DNA of 64,000 nucleotides from an uncultured Halomicronema sp. GTDB lineage: Bacteria; Cyanobacteriota; Cyanobacteriia; Phormidesmidales; Phormidesmidaceae. Location of the stretch: positions 1 through 64,000 of the forward strand of contig CALCCA010000193.1 in assembly GCA_937899725.1 (NCBI GenBank), in the 5' to 3' direction. The notes beneath the pieces are model-generated. The model saw only the letters and a program-made list of their open reading frames with translations, did not search any database and was not told where the DNA came from. Below, in pieces: positions 26,959 through 36,093 of this stretch (position 1 is its first letter; every line of letters starts with the position of its first letter). The position numbers and the translations under genes are program-made.

Positions 26959-27579
26959 ATGCTTAACAACCACGACATGCTGAGTGAAGATCCGATCTTC
27001 ACGCCTGAACAAGTACTAGAAAACCGAGGCCGGGTGGCCATCTTTATTGATGGGTCTAACCTGTTTTATGCCGCCCTTCAGCTGGGCATCGAGATTGATT
27101 ACACGAAACTGCTGTGTCGGTTGACCGGTGGCTCTCGGCTGTTTCGCTCTTTCTTCTATACGGGCGTTGATCGCACTAATGAAAAGCAGCAGGGGTTTTT
27201 GCTGTGGATGCGCCGCAACGGCTACCGCGTCATTGCAAAAGACCTCGTGCAGCTCCCCGACGGCTCTAAAAAAGCGAACCTCGATGTTGAAATTGCGGTC
27301 GATATGATGGCACTAGTCGACTTTTACGACACAGCGGTGTTGGTGAGTGGTGATGGCGACTTGGCCTATGCCGTCGATGCGGCCAGCTATCGAGGCGCGC
27401 GGGTTGAGGTGGTGAGCCTGCGCTCGATGACCAGTGATAGCCTCATCAACGTGTCTGACCGCTATATTGACCTTGAGCAGATTAAAGATGAGGTCAAGAA
27501 GCTGCCGCGCCAGGGCGCCTATACTTACCGCCCGCTGGCCGTTCCGGAAGAAGAAGTGAACACTCAGGCTTCGTCTTAA
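26959..27579 (+). CDS. NYN-domain protein of the LabA family
   Basis: 206 residues. The N-terminal block VAIFIDGSNLFYAALQLGI and the later SGDGDLAYAVDAASYRGARV are the conserved acidic clusters of the NYN/PIN-like nuclease fold; ANLDVEIAVDMMAL gives the third acidic cluster. In Synechococcus the LabA protein affects circadian gene expression through the KaiC output pathway, and family members are proposed RNases. The specific LabA orthology is likely but not proven. The ATG at 26959 is used; a second ATG six codons later is possible. lptC starts 33 bases downstream, so they may be co-transcribed. Confidence 0.85.
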   Translation: MLNNHDMLSEDPIFTPEQVLENRGRVAIFIDGSNLFYAALQLGIEIDYTKLLCRLTGGSRLFRSFFYTGVDRTNEKQQGFLLWMRRNGYRVIAKDLVQLPDGSKKANLDVEIAVDMMALVDFYDTAVLVSGDGDLAYAVDAASYRGARVEVVSLRSMTSDSLINVSDRYIDLEQIKDEVKKLPRQGAYTYRPLAVPEEEVNTQASS

Positions 27580-27612
27580 TCGCCTACTGTCTAGTTCCTT
27601 ATCGGCTTCAAC

Positions 27613-28767
27613 ATGAAACGTCCCTATTGGTGGCTGGCGGGCGCAGTGGCACTGTTTTTGGCGATCGCAACGGGGTTACGCACTTGTCGCGATCCCGGTG
27701 TTCGCGTCGAAGATTCGTCGGGTGAAACTGCGGACATCGTGCCGGGTCTTACCTTGAGAGACGTCACCCTAGAACAGCAAGACGATGATGGTGGCCTGCT
27801 GTGGAAGGTCGATGCCGAAGAGGTGACCTACAGTTCTGATCAAGAGGTGGCCGATTTAGTTAGGCCGGAAGGGGAGCTTTATCAGGATGGTCAGCTGCTT
27901 TATCGCGTCAAAGCGGATACCGGCACCATTCGCGAAAATGGCCAGGTCATCTTTTTGGAAGGTAATATTGTCGCGACCGGGGAGCAAAATCAGATGGTCA
28001 TTTATGGCCAAAATCTGGAATGGCGGCCCGAAGCGGACGTCATGATTGTGCGCAATGGTCTGACGGGCAATCATCCCCAAATCCGCGCCCAAGCGAACGA
28101 AGCTCGCATCTACGACGTCGAAAGTCGCATGGAACTTGAAGGGGAAGTGGTCGCCACCACTGTGGTCGCCGATCCCCAGGTTGATCCCTGGCTCAAACTG
28201 CAGGGCGAAACGGTGCTATGGCAGTGGGATCAAGAAACCTTGGCAAGCGATCGCCCTCTGCGCATCGAACAGTTTGAAAATGCCAAAGTGACCCAGGTAT
28301 TTGCCGGACAACGCGGTCTGGTAGAACTTTCAGAAGACCGTGTCACCCTCGAAGAATCGGTTCAGGCGCAGCTGCTCGACGTGCCGATGGAACTGACCAC
28401 TGATAAAGCGATTTGGGATGTCGAAGCGGAGCGGGTGCAAGCGGTATCGTCGGTGCGGGTCGTGGAGCCGGAACAGCAGCTGACCATCACCTCCCAGCAG
28501 GGAGAGTTTGACCTGGCTGAGCAAATTGCCTATTTCTCTCGTGATGTTTTAGCGCTCGCCGCCAAAAACAATGGCCGCCTCACCTCTGATCGTCTGCGCT
28601 GGAATCTCGAAGAGCAAACGGTGTTTGCTGAAGGTGCAGTTAATTATCAGCAGACTGACCCACAACTCAACGTTCGCGGCCCTCAAGCACGAGGCCGGAT
28701 TGAATCGCAAACAGTGCTCATGGATGGGGGGCGGGTCACCACCGAAATCATCCCGGATAACAATTAG
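27613..28767 (+). CDS. lptC: LPS-assembly-type periplasmic protein LptC
   Basis: 384 residues. It has an N-terminal anchor (residues 5-24, WWLAGAVALFLAIATGLRTC) whose cysteine could be lipidated, though the residues before it do not form a strong lipobox. After that it consists of repeated beta strands of the OstA/LptC type: VPGLTLRDVTLEQQDDDGG, GTIRENGQVIFLEGNIVATG, QTVFAEGAVNYQQTDPQLNV. LptC links the inner-membrane LptBFG exporter to the periplasmic bridge that carries lipopolysaccharide outward. Cyanobacterial LptC proteins are larger than the about 190 residues of E. coli LptC, as here. The other lpt genes are not in the window. Confidence 0.82.
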   Translation: MKRPYWWLAGAVALFLAIATGLRTCRDPGVRVEDSSGETADIVPGLTLRDVTLEQQDDDGGLLWKVDAEEVTYSSDQEVADLVRPEGELYQDGQLLYRVKADTGTIRENGQVIFLEGNIVATGEQNQMVIYGQNLEWRPEADVMIVRNGLTGNHPQIRAQANEARIYDVESRMELEGEVVATTVVADPQVDPWLKLQGETVLWQWDQETLASDRPLRIEQFENAKVTQVFAGQRGLVELSEDRVTLEESVQAQLLDVPMELTTDKAIWDVEAERVQAVSSVRVVEPEQQLTITSQQGEFDLAEQIAYFSRDVLALAAKNNGRLTSDRLRWNLEEQTVFAEGAVNYQQTDPQLNVRGPQARGRIESQTVLMDGGRVTTEIIPDNN

Positions 28768-28811
28768 CCACTCATGACTGCAGAGGCGTGACGTCAGCAT
28801 GACTGGTCGCG

Positions 28812-29318
28812 TTATCGGAGCGCCTGTCGCCAGTGATGTTTCATCAATCGCAGGTGTTTGAGCCACAGCTCGGCGGGTTTGCCATAAAAGGCAAAGATAT
28901 CGCCAAAGGCTCGGTTGGCATAACGATGATGAATTAAATGTCGCTCTGGAGTCGTGATGCCCAGAATTTTGCAAATCGTGCTGAGCCACCGAGGCGTGCA
29001 ATAGCGAGGGGAAAACTGGTGTCTCCAGATGACATGCAGTTCAGCTAAAATCAGGCCCACAGCAACCCCCCCCGGGGAAACTCGCCAGAGCAGGGGAATG
29101 AAGACGAAATAGGGAAAGGCACTGAAAAACCCATCGATTAAGGCGATGGGCTGACGATTTTTGATGGCATAGCGAATGAAGCTACGCTTTGGGCTATGGT
29201 GAACAATACTGTGAAACTTGCCAAACACATGTTCCGGAACGTGGTAACAAAACGTTGCTACAAAATCACCCAGCAGCAGCAGTAGACTAGCTGTCGCGAG
29301 CAGCCGAATCAGGCCCAT
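28812..29318 (-). CDS. Fatty acid hydroxylase/sterol desaturase superfamily protein
   Basis: 168 residues. A hydrophobic N-terminal helix is followed by HSIVHHSPKRSF, ELHVIWRHQF and ERHLIHHRYANRAFGDIF, whose clustered histidines match the di-iron centre of the fatty acid hydroxylase/desaturase superfamily. In total there are two or three membrane segments, including AFPYFVFIPLLWRV. The protein is short compared with typical members (about 200-300 residues), but the histidine boxes are complete. The substrate is unknown; a lipid or carotenoid is possible. It converges with lptC, with 44 bases between the stop codons. Confidence 0.8.
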   Translation of the reverse strand: MGLIRLLATASLLLLLGDFVATFCYHVPEHVFGKFHSIVHHSPKRSFIRYAIKNRQPIALIDGFFSAFPYFVFIPLLWRVSPGGVAVGLILAELHVIWRHQFSPRYCTPRWLSTICKILGITTPERHLIHHRYANRAFGDIFAFYGKPAELWLKHLRLMKHHWRQALR

Positions 29319-29643
29319 GATTTTCTCCCCACTTTCACTCAGTCTTGAGGAACGGTATCAGGCAAATGTTAACGGGCACTTAACACCCGATTTAGAGGCG
29401 GTTTAAGTCACGTTGCTGATCGGGAAAGGCGGTTTTCATCAGGTCCAAGGGAAGGGTTTGGCAGGTTCTGACCATCAGGGTAACGGGCAAAACCAAGTCG
29501 ATTGAGGCCGTTTGAGCTAGGAGCGGCTGAATACCGAACTTTCGCGCGGTCGGTCGGTCACAAGTTTGACTTGTGTTAAGGAGTACGCCCTAATCACACG
29601 GCCGTAGCCCTTCTTTTGCTACAACCATCTAGCAAGGAATTCG
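29319..29643. other. Intergenic region with small hairpin
   Basis: 325 bases between divergent genes. Nothing coding was seen. A small perfect hairpin cacaag-tttga-cttgtg lies about 70 bases before the 553-residue gene; its meaning is unknown. Confidence 0.5.
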
Positions 29644-31305
29644 ATGACAACCCCCATGTACACCCTCAGTCCGTTTACTTGCGCTCGTTTGCAGCGTCTG
29701 CCCAAACAGCCGGTCGTTTGGGAAGGCGATCGCCGACCGATTTCCGAGGGCATGCTCGACGCGTTTGGCTATGACAGTAGCGCTCCCGATGAAGAGGACG
29801 AGGCCAGCGACTGTATTCTTTGGGTTGACGGTACGGAAGGGGCGTTGCGAGCGGTGACGATTATTCCGGCAGATACGGGGCATGAGGCCGTTGCCCGCAC
29901 CTTGTTACACGCGATGGAGCATCCCCAAGGGGCGATCGCCCCAGCGCGACCTCACAAAATTGTGGTGTGCGATCGCGAGATTCATTTTTTTCTGCGCGGC
30001 GCGCTGCAAGACCTGGATGTCACCGTTGACTACGCCGAGACGCTGCCCGTCATTGATGAAATTTTTGACAGTCTGCAGCAGCAAGACGATTCGCTTGAAT
30101 CGGAACTCCCCGAAGCGTTTCAGCAGGCGCTCAATCATCAGGCTCATCGCCTTTGGGAAAATGCGCCGTGGAACAATCTGGCCGACGACCAAATTATTAA
30201 AGTTGAACTGAACCAGTGGAACCTCGGCACCCTCTATATTTCAGTGTTGGGCATGGCGGGCCTCGAATATGGCTTGCTGCTGTATCGCTCGTTGGAATCG
30301 CTGACTCAATTTCGGCAAACGGCGACGCTGGGCACCCTCAGTACGCGGCAGATGCAGCAGGCTTTTTTGTCACAGGACTGCCTATTTCTCAACTTTGAGC
30401 TAATTCGGGAAGCCGACTCTGGTCCGCTGTTGCCCCTCCCTTGGATGCAATCAGCTCCATCTGAGGCGCGGCCAGAGTTTGGCAGTTTGCATCCCCTAGA
30501 AGGGTTAAGAACGGCCCTAGAACTGGAAGAAGCGGCCGCGTTGAGAATTTGTTTAGAAGGGTTGAATCGCTTTCTCGAAGATCACGAAGAGGTGCTCAAT
30601 AGTGCCGATTTTCCCGATTTATCCAGCCACTATACCCTGACCAATTCCCTGGATCAGACGCCTCTAGCGGTCACCCTAGCTAATTGCCCCAAGATTACCG
30701 CGCAGTTGGCCGTGGCCGAGAGCTTCGGCTCTGCTGACAGCCAGTTACCCTCGTTTGAGCTGCCCCGATTTCGGGATGACTATGTGCCTGAGGGCGCCAT
30801 GGTGTTGCTGACGCGATTACCGCAATCAACCGTGCAAACCATTCGTCAGGGCAAGCACTATCAGGCGATCGCCCAATTACCCTCAGAGGCTGACATGATG
30901 CCGATGGTGGCAATTCAAACCTCGCGACCCAAAGCGCAAAAACTCGCTTCTCAACTGCGAGCCGCCAAGGGCATTGAGGCCGTGTGTTTTAATCCAGGCG
31001 GTGATCCGATGACCGGTGACACGTTGCAACTCGGACTGCTCCACACGGGCGACGGTGACTTTCATCTCTTTATCGAGTTCCTCGCCAACGATGCTCACGA
31101 CAGTAAGCTGCTAGAGCAATGGCGACAGTGGTGTCAAGACTCTAACGGCGTTTGTGGGGTCATGGTCGCGTCGGGAATTACCGGCGCGGCGCGAGGCAAA
31201 CCCGGTGCTCGCGAAAATGTCGCCTTTTTTGAAACCTATTGCAAAACGCCCGCAGACCTTGATCTGCCCCCCCTACAAATGAGCTATGCCCTGGATTGGG
31301 AGTAG
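29644..31305 (+). CDS. Conserved cyanobacterial protein of unknown function (DUF6930-like)
   Basis: 553 residues, soluble, no signal peptide and no Cys- or His-based catalytic motif. The N-terminal half contains VWEGDRRPIS, DCILWVDGTEGALRAVTIIP, VARTLLHAMEHPQG and HKIVVCDREIHFFLRGALQ; the last resembles a cyanobacterial domain I recall as DUF6930, although the name is from memory. The second half has a helical section (LEGLRTALELEEAAALRICL) and ends in DLPPLQMSYALDW. It is acidic overall. It is preceded by 325 bases of non-coding sequence and followed by a repeat-rich spacer, so it is probably monocistronic. Confidence 0.8.
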   Translation: MTTPMYTLSPFTCARLQRLPKQPVVWEGDRRPISEGMLDAFGYDSSAPDEEDEASDCILWVDGTEGALRAVTIIPADTGHEAVARTLLHAMEHPQGAIAPARPHKIVVCDREIHFFLRGALQDLDVTVDYAETLPVIDEIFDSLQQQDDSLESELPEAFQQALNHQAHRLWENAPWNNLADDQIIKVELNQWNLGTLYISVLGMAGLEYGLLLYRSLESLTQFRQTATLGTLSTRQMQQAFLSQDCLFLNFELIREADSGPLLPLPWMQSAPSEARPEFGSLHPLEGLRTALELEEAAALRICLEGLNRFLEDHEEVLNSADFPDLSSHYTLTNSLDQTPLAVTLANCPKITAQLAVAESFGSADSQLPSFELPRFRDDYVPEGAMVLLTRLPQSTVQTIRQGKHYQAIAQLPSEADMMPMVAIQTSRPKAQKLASQLRAAKGIEAVCFNPGGDPMTGDTLQLGLLHTGDGDFHLFIEFLANDAHDSKLLEQWRQWCQDSNGVCGVMVASGITGAARGKPGARENVAFFETYCKTPADLDLPPLQMSYALDWE

Positions 31306-31951
31306 GGATGGCGGGTTTTAGAATTCGGAGTTCGGAGTTTGGAGTTCGGGCTGAGGGAGTTGCTGAAAAATAGCCGCCCCGATCGCAGGCTATCCATTAA
31401 GCGAAAGTCGATCAAAGCCATGCCAGTAATAGGTTTTAGATGACGCTTGCGCGGGCAAACCTCACCGCCTGCGGCACCTCTCCTTGAGAAGGAGAGGTTT
31501 ATCCAAGGTTTGTTCGAAAAATCCCCCCAACTGGGACAGGTGTTCCGGCTCCTCTCCTTGAGAAGAAGAAATGATACCAATTCTCTGAAACTGGGCTATG
31601 GATCTTCCTTACGACTCCGCTCAAGGAATATAGGCTGAGCGGAGTCGTAAGCCCGACGGACAGGCCAGGCCAACACGCAGTGTCTCCTACTGGGAGAAAG
31701 CCGACTTGTCTGTGTAGCTGTAATTCGTAGAACTGGTATTAGGAAAGGTTCCATAGTTCGTAAGACTGCCGTGGCTAATCGGTCAAACCTTTCACTAATC
31801 AGCGATATAGCAACTTGTGTATGAGGGATTAGGAGCGCAGGGGTTGGGCACGGCCAATCTCTCATCGAGAATTGTCCATTCTGGAGACATTATTTAAGCG
31901 TAGCTCCCTGAGAAAGTCGGAATGTGCAGTTTTAGAACGGTTCTGAACTTT
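31306..31951. repeat. Repeat-rich non-coding spacer
   Basis: 646 bases with no accepted gene. Seen here: a short tandem repeat of the type ttcggag near 31320-31350; the palindromic block cctctccttgagaaggagag near 31478, partly repeated near 31550; and the perfect inverted repeat listed at 31608-31651. The composition suggests a pile-up of small dispersed cyanobacterial intergenic repeats rather than a gene remnant. Confidence 0.6.
31608..31651. repeat. Perfect inverted repeat in spacer
   Basis: cttacgactccgctca at 31608-31623 pairs exactly with tgagcggagtcgtaag at 31636-31651 around a 12-base loop. This is a perfect 16-base-pair stem. It has no flanking T run, so it is not an obvious terminator. 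It could be the core of a small mobile repeat or an RNA processing site. Confidence 0.85.
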
Positions 31952-31996
31952 GGCACCGCACTGCGAACGATGGTGCATTGTTCGCAGTGCGGTGCC
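31952..31996 (+). terminator. Strong hairpin about 74 bases before crtQ (terminator or attenuator)
   Basis: A perfect 17-base-pair stem (31952-31968 with 31980-31996) with an 11-base loop, followed on the plus strand by tttctgtcatctt. It lies inside the longer upstream open frame of crtQ, which argues that translation begins at 32070 and not at the earlier start. It could stop upstream transcripts or attenuate crtQ itself. Confidence 0.65.
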
Positions 31997-32069
31997 TTTC
32001 TGTCATCTTGCCCCGATGACTATTAAAATACGTAAATCTAACCACTTCTCAGAGGACACATCACGGCGC

Positions 32070-33506
32070 ATGCGAGTTGCGATTGTTGGAGCGGGGCTGG
32101 CGGGCTTATCTACCGCAGTTGAATTGGCAGATGCCGGCCATGAGGTCGAGATTTTTGAAAATCGTCCCTTTGTCGGGGGCAAGGTGGGCAGCTGGATTGA
32201 TAAAGACGGCAACCACCTAGAGATGGGGCTGCACGTATTCTTCGGCTGCTACTACAACTTGTTCGAGCTGATGAAAAAGGTCGATGCTTTCCAGCATCTG
32301 CGGCTCAAGCAGCATACCCACACCTTTGTGAATCGCGGTGGCATCACCGGAGAACTCGACTTTCGCTTCATTACGGGAGCGCCCTTTAACGGACTCAAGG
32401 CATTTTTCACTACCTCTCAGCTTTCTGTCGCTGACAAAGCGATGAATGCGATCGCCCTGGGTACCAGCCCCATCGTGCGCGGCTTGGTGGATTTTGAAGG
32501 GGCCATGCGGGTCATTCGCCAGCTCGACAGCGTTAGCTTTGCTGACTGGTTTCGCCAGCATGGCGGCTCCAACGGTAGCCTTAAGCGCCTGTGGAATCCG
32601 ATCGCCTATGCCCTGGGCTTTATCGATACCGAAAATATTTCCGCCCGCTGCATGTTGACCATTTTTATGTTCTTTGCAGCCAAAAGTGAAGCCTCGGTGC
32701 TGCGCATGCTGGAGGGCTCACCCAACGAATTTTTGCACCAGCCCATTTTGAAATATCTGACTGCCCGGGGCGCTCAGATCCATACCCGTCGCGGGGTGCG
32801 CGAGGTTTTGTTTGAAAACAAGGGCAATGCCACCCACGTGACCGGACTGGCGATCGCCCAGGGGGATGAGGTTGAAACCGTGACCGCCGATGTGTACGTC
32901 GCCGCCTGTGACGTCCCAGGGATCAAGCGTTTGCTCCCCGCACCGTGGCGGCGGTGGCCCGAGTTTGACAACATTTATAAGCTAGACGCGGTGCCGGTCA
33001 CGACGGTGCAGCTGCGGTTTGATGGCTGGGTGACCGAACTGCAAGATGCGGCAGCAGCAAAGCAGTTAGACCGGCCAACCGGGCTGGATAATCTGCTGTA
33101 TACGCCCGACGCCGATTTTTCTTGCTTCGCGGATATGGCGCTCACCAGCCCCAGTGATTACTACCGTGAGGGCGAAGGGTCACTGCTGCAATGTGTGCTG
33201 ACGCCGGGTGATCCGTTCATTAAAGAGAACAATGAAGCGATCGCTCAACATGTGCTGAAACAAGTCCATGATTTGTTTCCTTCATCGCGGGAGCTGACCA
33301 TGACCTGGCATAGCGTCGTGAAGCTGGCTCAGTCGCTTTATCGAGAAGCGCCGGGGATGGACCCCTTTCGCCCCAAGCAGGTAACCCCAGTCGATAATTT
33401 CTTTTTGGCGGGTAGCTACACTCAGCAAGACTACATCGATAGTATGGAGGGGGCCACCCTGTCAGGGAAGCAAGCGGCTCACGCAATTTTGGAGCGGATG
33501 AGATAA
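32070..33506 (+). CDS. crtQ: Zeta-carotene desaturase CrtQ
   Basis: 478 residues from the ATG at 32070 ([20 protein letters not shown]), the start normal for this family; earlier in-frame starts run through the hairpin. The FAD-binding GAGLAGLS motif opens the protein, followed by [14 protein letters not shown]. CrtQ signatures are [20 protein letters not shown] and [19 protein letters not shown], and it ends in [20 protein letters not shown]. The enzyme converts zeta-carotene to lycopene through neurosporene in membranes, using plastoquinone as electron acceptor. The SRPBCC gene begins 3 bases after the stop, so this is the first gene of a tight operon. Confidence 0.95.
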   Translation: MRVAIVGAGLAGLSTAVELADAGHEVEIFENRPFVGGKVGSWIDKDGNHLEMGLHVFFGCYYNLFELMKKVDAFQHLRLKQHTHTFVNRGGITGELDFRFITGAPFNGLKAFFTTSQLSVADKAMNAIALGTSPIVRGLVDFEGAMRVIRQLDSVSFADWFRQHGGSNGSLKRLWNPIAYALGFIDTENISARCMLTIFMFFAAKSEASVLRMLEGSPNEFLHQPILKYLTARGAQIHTRRGVREVLFENKGNATHVTGLAIAQGDEVETVTADVYVAACDVPGIKRLLPAPWRRWPEFDNIYKLDAVPVTTVQLRFDGWVTELQDAAAAKQLDRPTGLDNLLYTPDADFSCFADMALTSPSDYYREGEGSLLQCVLTPGDPFIKENNEAIAQHVLKQVHDLFPSSRELTMTWHSVVKLAQSLYREAPGMDPFRPKQVTPVDNFFLAGSYTQQDYIDSMEGATLSGKQAAHAILERMR

Positions 33507-33509
33507 GCC

Positions 33510-33965
33510 ATGGCCGACTGGCTAGAACACAGCGTATTAGTTGAAGTCGATGCCCCGATTGATTTGGTGTGGGCCTTGTGGTCTGACCTAGAGCAAATGC
33601 CGCGCTGGATGAAATGGATTGAGTCAGTCAACATCTTGGAAGAAGATCCTGACCTGTCGCGGTGGAAACTCGCGTCGGGCAGCTTTGAGTTCACTTGGCT
33701 GTCGCAGATCACTAAACTCGTCGACCATCAGCTGATTCAGTGGGAATCAGTGGATGGCTTGCCGAATCGGGGCGGCATTCGCTTTTATGATCACAAAGAT
33801 AAGAGTGCTGTCAAGCTGACGGTGGCATACTCCATTCCCAGCTTTCTTGGCAAGCTGATGGATGGCCTGTTTTTGGGCAAAGTGGTTGAATCCACTTTGC
33901 AGGCTGATCTGCAGCGATTTCAAGACCACGTGAGCCAGATTCAGCAGCAGTCAGCAATCGATTAA
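33510..33965 (+). CDS. SRPBCC/START-like (cyclase/dehydrase) protein
   Basis: 151 residues. It has the helix-grip pattern of the SRPBCC superfamily: HSVLVEVDAPIDLVWALWSD near the start, then WMKWIESVNILEEDP, the strand WLSQITKLVDHQLIQWES, and a final long helix LQADLQRFQDHVSQIQ. Superfamily members bind hydrophobic ligands. A gene of this type follows crtQ in Synechocystis as well (slr0941 after slr0940, from memory), so a carotenoid-related role is inferred; no chemistry is shown. It lies 3 bases after crtQ and 4 bases before the next gene. Confidence 0.85.
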   Translation: MADWLEHSVLVEVDAPIDLVWALWSDLEQMPRWMKWIESVNILEEDPDLSRWKLASGSFEFTWLSQITKLVDHQLIQWESVDGLPNRGGIRFYDHKDKSAVKLTVAYSIPSFLGKLMDGLFLGKVVESTLQADLQRFQDHVSQIQQQSAID

Positions 33966-33969
33966 AGGC

Positions 33970-35820
33970 ATGGATGTCGCCTGTCGCCCTCTGGCTCAAG
34001 CGTTAGCTGACCATCATCGCGGGTTTGTGGAAGCGCTAGTCGGGCTCTCTCAAACTACCGAGCGCCGCTGGTTTGCCCATGTGCTTCTAGGTCGCTTGCT
34101 GCTGATTTACGATTTGCAAGTGGCTGGTTTTTTGGGCGCGGGCGATCGCTGGTATTTGCACAGTCACCTCAGCCAACAGGCTGCGACTCAAACTGAGGTC
34201 ACCTTTTTTAAGGGATTTCTGCAGCCGCTTTGTCATCAAGGGTTAGGGCTGCCGGAAGTGGAACGGCCGCGATCGCTCACCGCCACCATTGGCAACGTGC
34301 CTTATTTGGGCAGTCAACCGTTTGGGGTGCATCCTCTCGAACAGCGCTACCCGCAGTTAGACCTGCCGGATGAACCGATTGAGCGATTTTTGGGCTGGCT
34401 GGCTGAACAACCGATCGCCCACAACCTGCTGAGTGGTCGAGCCCAGGGGATTGATCGGGAACTGCTCGCCGGCGCCTACGAATATTTAATGACGGCCCAG
34501 ACCGATAAGGCGGCTATGTCGACTGCTGACACCCTGCAGAAGATTGGTCGCCACACCCTCGACGCTCACATTCTCAAAGCCCTCCCTTCGGTTATCGCGT
34601 TAGATGCCATCACCGCTGTCACCGCTGTAGACGCGCTGTTGGCGGCGTTAGATACCGAGACCTGTCGGCGGTTACTCACCACGGTGTTGCCCACTCTCTC
34701 GGTACTTGATCCCGCCTGTGGGTCAGGGCGATATTTGCTCATGATTTTCGAGCGGCTGCAAGCCATTTATCGGGCCTGTTGGCGCTGTGCTCACGCTTCT
34801 ACTGATGCCGAACTCCAAGCTTGGGGGCGATCGCTAGGCCTGACTCAAACCGCTGCTGAGTGGCGCTTGGCCGAGCAGATTTTGACTCAAAACCTCTACG
34901 GCGTTGACCTGCAGCCAGAGGCGGTGCATATCACGCAACTACAGCTCTGGCTTAGACTGCTCTCTACCGCAACCCAAGTGGAGGATTTGCAGCCACTGCC
35001 AGACCTCGATTTCAACATCACCGCTGGCAATGCGCTGATGGGATTTATCCGGGTCGATACGGCCAGTTTTGACAAAATTGTGCCGAAACGATCGCGCCCA
35101 GCTGATTCGCAAGGTCCGGCGCTGCAAGGCAATCTGTTGCAGCCCTTAACGGCGGCGAGCTATCGCGATACGCTGACAGAGCAAAAGATTCGGGTGGAGC
35201 ACTATCAGGCGCAGACGCGGGCAATGGGGTCAGAAGGGGGCCTGCCGGAATATGTGCAAACGGCGTTTTTGCGTGATCGCATTGATGAGGTTAACCGGGC
35301 CGTTCAGCCCAAGCTCAATCGACTGCTATGGGAAACCTTGAGTTATAAACTTGGTATCTGGGCGAAAGAAGTGCTCCCCTCAGGCAAGACTCGTAAACGC
35401 CTGCTGCAGCTCGCTGATGTTGAAGCGCTTAGCCCATTTCACTGGGGCTTTTTTTTTAATGCGGTGATTCAGCAACGGGGTGGATTCGATATCGTTTTGA
35501 CCGCGGCCCCAACGGGAACGCTGCGGCCCCAGGTCAACGCGTTTTATCACCAGCATCAAGCGCTATTTGAGCAACACCACATCGCTCTAGCAGAATTTCG
35601 GCGATCGCGCCGCCAGCTTTTACGGCAGCATGCCGATTTGGCTGAGCATTGGCGAGCTTATACCAGAGGAATCGCTTGTCTAAGAGACTTTGTTCGGCGC
35701 AGCGATAGTTATCAGTTGCCCGCTGCTTCAACGCAACGCTCGGTTGCACTCAAACTGCTGTTTGCCCAGCGTTGTCTAGCGCTCACCAAGCCTGATGGCA
35801 TTCCTCCCTATATCCAGTGA
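33970..35820 (+). CDS. Eco57I-type DNA methyltransferase-like protein with degenerate catalytic motif
   Basis: 616 residues. The fold of type IIG/Eco57I methyltransferases is recognisable: an N-terminal helical region (RRWFAHVLLGRLLLIYDLQV), the AdoMet site SVLDPACGSGRYLLM (about residue 255), LYGVDLQPEAVHITQLQLWL, and NITAGNALMGFI. Where the catalytic N-P-P-Y motif should stand (FDIVxxNPPY) the sequence is GGFDIVLTAAPTGTL, so the motif is lost. The helix leading into the AdoMet domain also lacks the usual GAYYT block. The C-terminus stops at LTKPDGIPPYIQ, before the target-recognition region. It is therefore unlikely to methylate DNA and may be an AdoMet-binding relic or an adapted protein. 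It is translationally close to the crtQ operon. Confidence 0.85.
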   Translation: MDVACRPLAQALADHHRGFVEALVGLSQTTERRWFAHVLLGRLLLIYDLQVAGFLGAGDRWYLHSHLSQQAATQTEVTFFKGFLQPLCHQGLGLPEVERPRSLTATIGNVPYLGSQPFGVHPLEQRYPQLDLPDEPIERFLGWLAEQPIAHNLLSGRAQGIDRELLAGAYEYLMTAQTDKAAMSTADTLQKIGRHTLDAHILKALPSVIALDAITAVTAVDALLAALDTETCRRLLTTVLPTLSVLDPACGSGRYLLMIFERLQAIYRACWRCAHASTDAELQAWGRSLGLTQTAAEWRLAEQILTQNLYGVDLQPEAVHITQLQLWLRLLSTATQVEDLQPLPDLDFNITAGNALMGFIRVDTASFDKIVPKRSRPADSQGPALQGNLLQPLTAASYRDTLTEQKIRVEHYQAQTRAMGSEGGLPEYVQTAFLRDRIDEVNRAVQPKLNRLLWETLSYKLGIWAKEVLPSGKTRKRLLQLADVEALSPFHWGFFFNAVIQQRGGFDIVLTAAPTGTLRPQVNAFYHQHQALFEQHHIALAEFRRSRRQLLRQHADLAEHWRAYTRGIACLRDFVRRSDSYQLPAASTQRSVALKLLFAQRCLALTKPDGIPPYIQ

Positions 35821-36093
35821 TGACGACAGACTGCCTTTGTACCGATGCGCTGAAGCTGTTCAGCCCTGACCAGAGTATCCTGACGTGCTACTGGCGATCG
35901 CCCTAACCGCTAACGTATTCACAACCTGGATTCATTAGACCAGACGAGTAGTTTTTGCTGGAATGGGGCTTTGCGTCGCCTTAAATATTGATTGATCCCG
36001 TTAGTATGAGAAACCCGGTTTCTCGTGTCAGTCAATGAGGCAATTAGTCCCTTTCAACCCCAGAAACCGGTTTTTGTAACGGTGTTTTAATCA
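35821..36093. repeat. Intergenic region with gaaacccggtttc-type repeats
   Basis: The near-perfect palindrome gagaaacccggtttctc occurs at 36008-36024, and a related agaaaccggttttt at 36062-36075. These resemble short dispersed cyanobacterial repeats. The region separates the methyltransferase-like gene from the 3' end of dnaE (convergent). Confidence 0.65.

Noticed and set aside
31596-31865. An 89-codon minus-strand frame in the repeat-rich spacer
   Set aside because: It is built from dispersed repeat sequence and contains the perfect inverted repeat, so it is not coding.
32016-32069. An earlier start of crtQ
   Set aside because: The standard family N-terminus starts at 32070; the first in-frame start (31950) would have to run through the hairpin at 31952-31996, and the 32016 start, although past the hairpin, adds residues not normal for the family.
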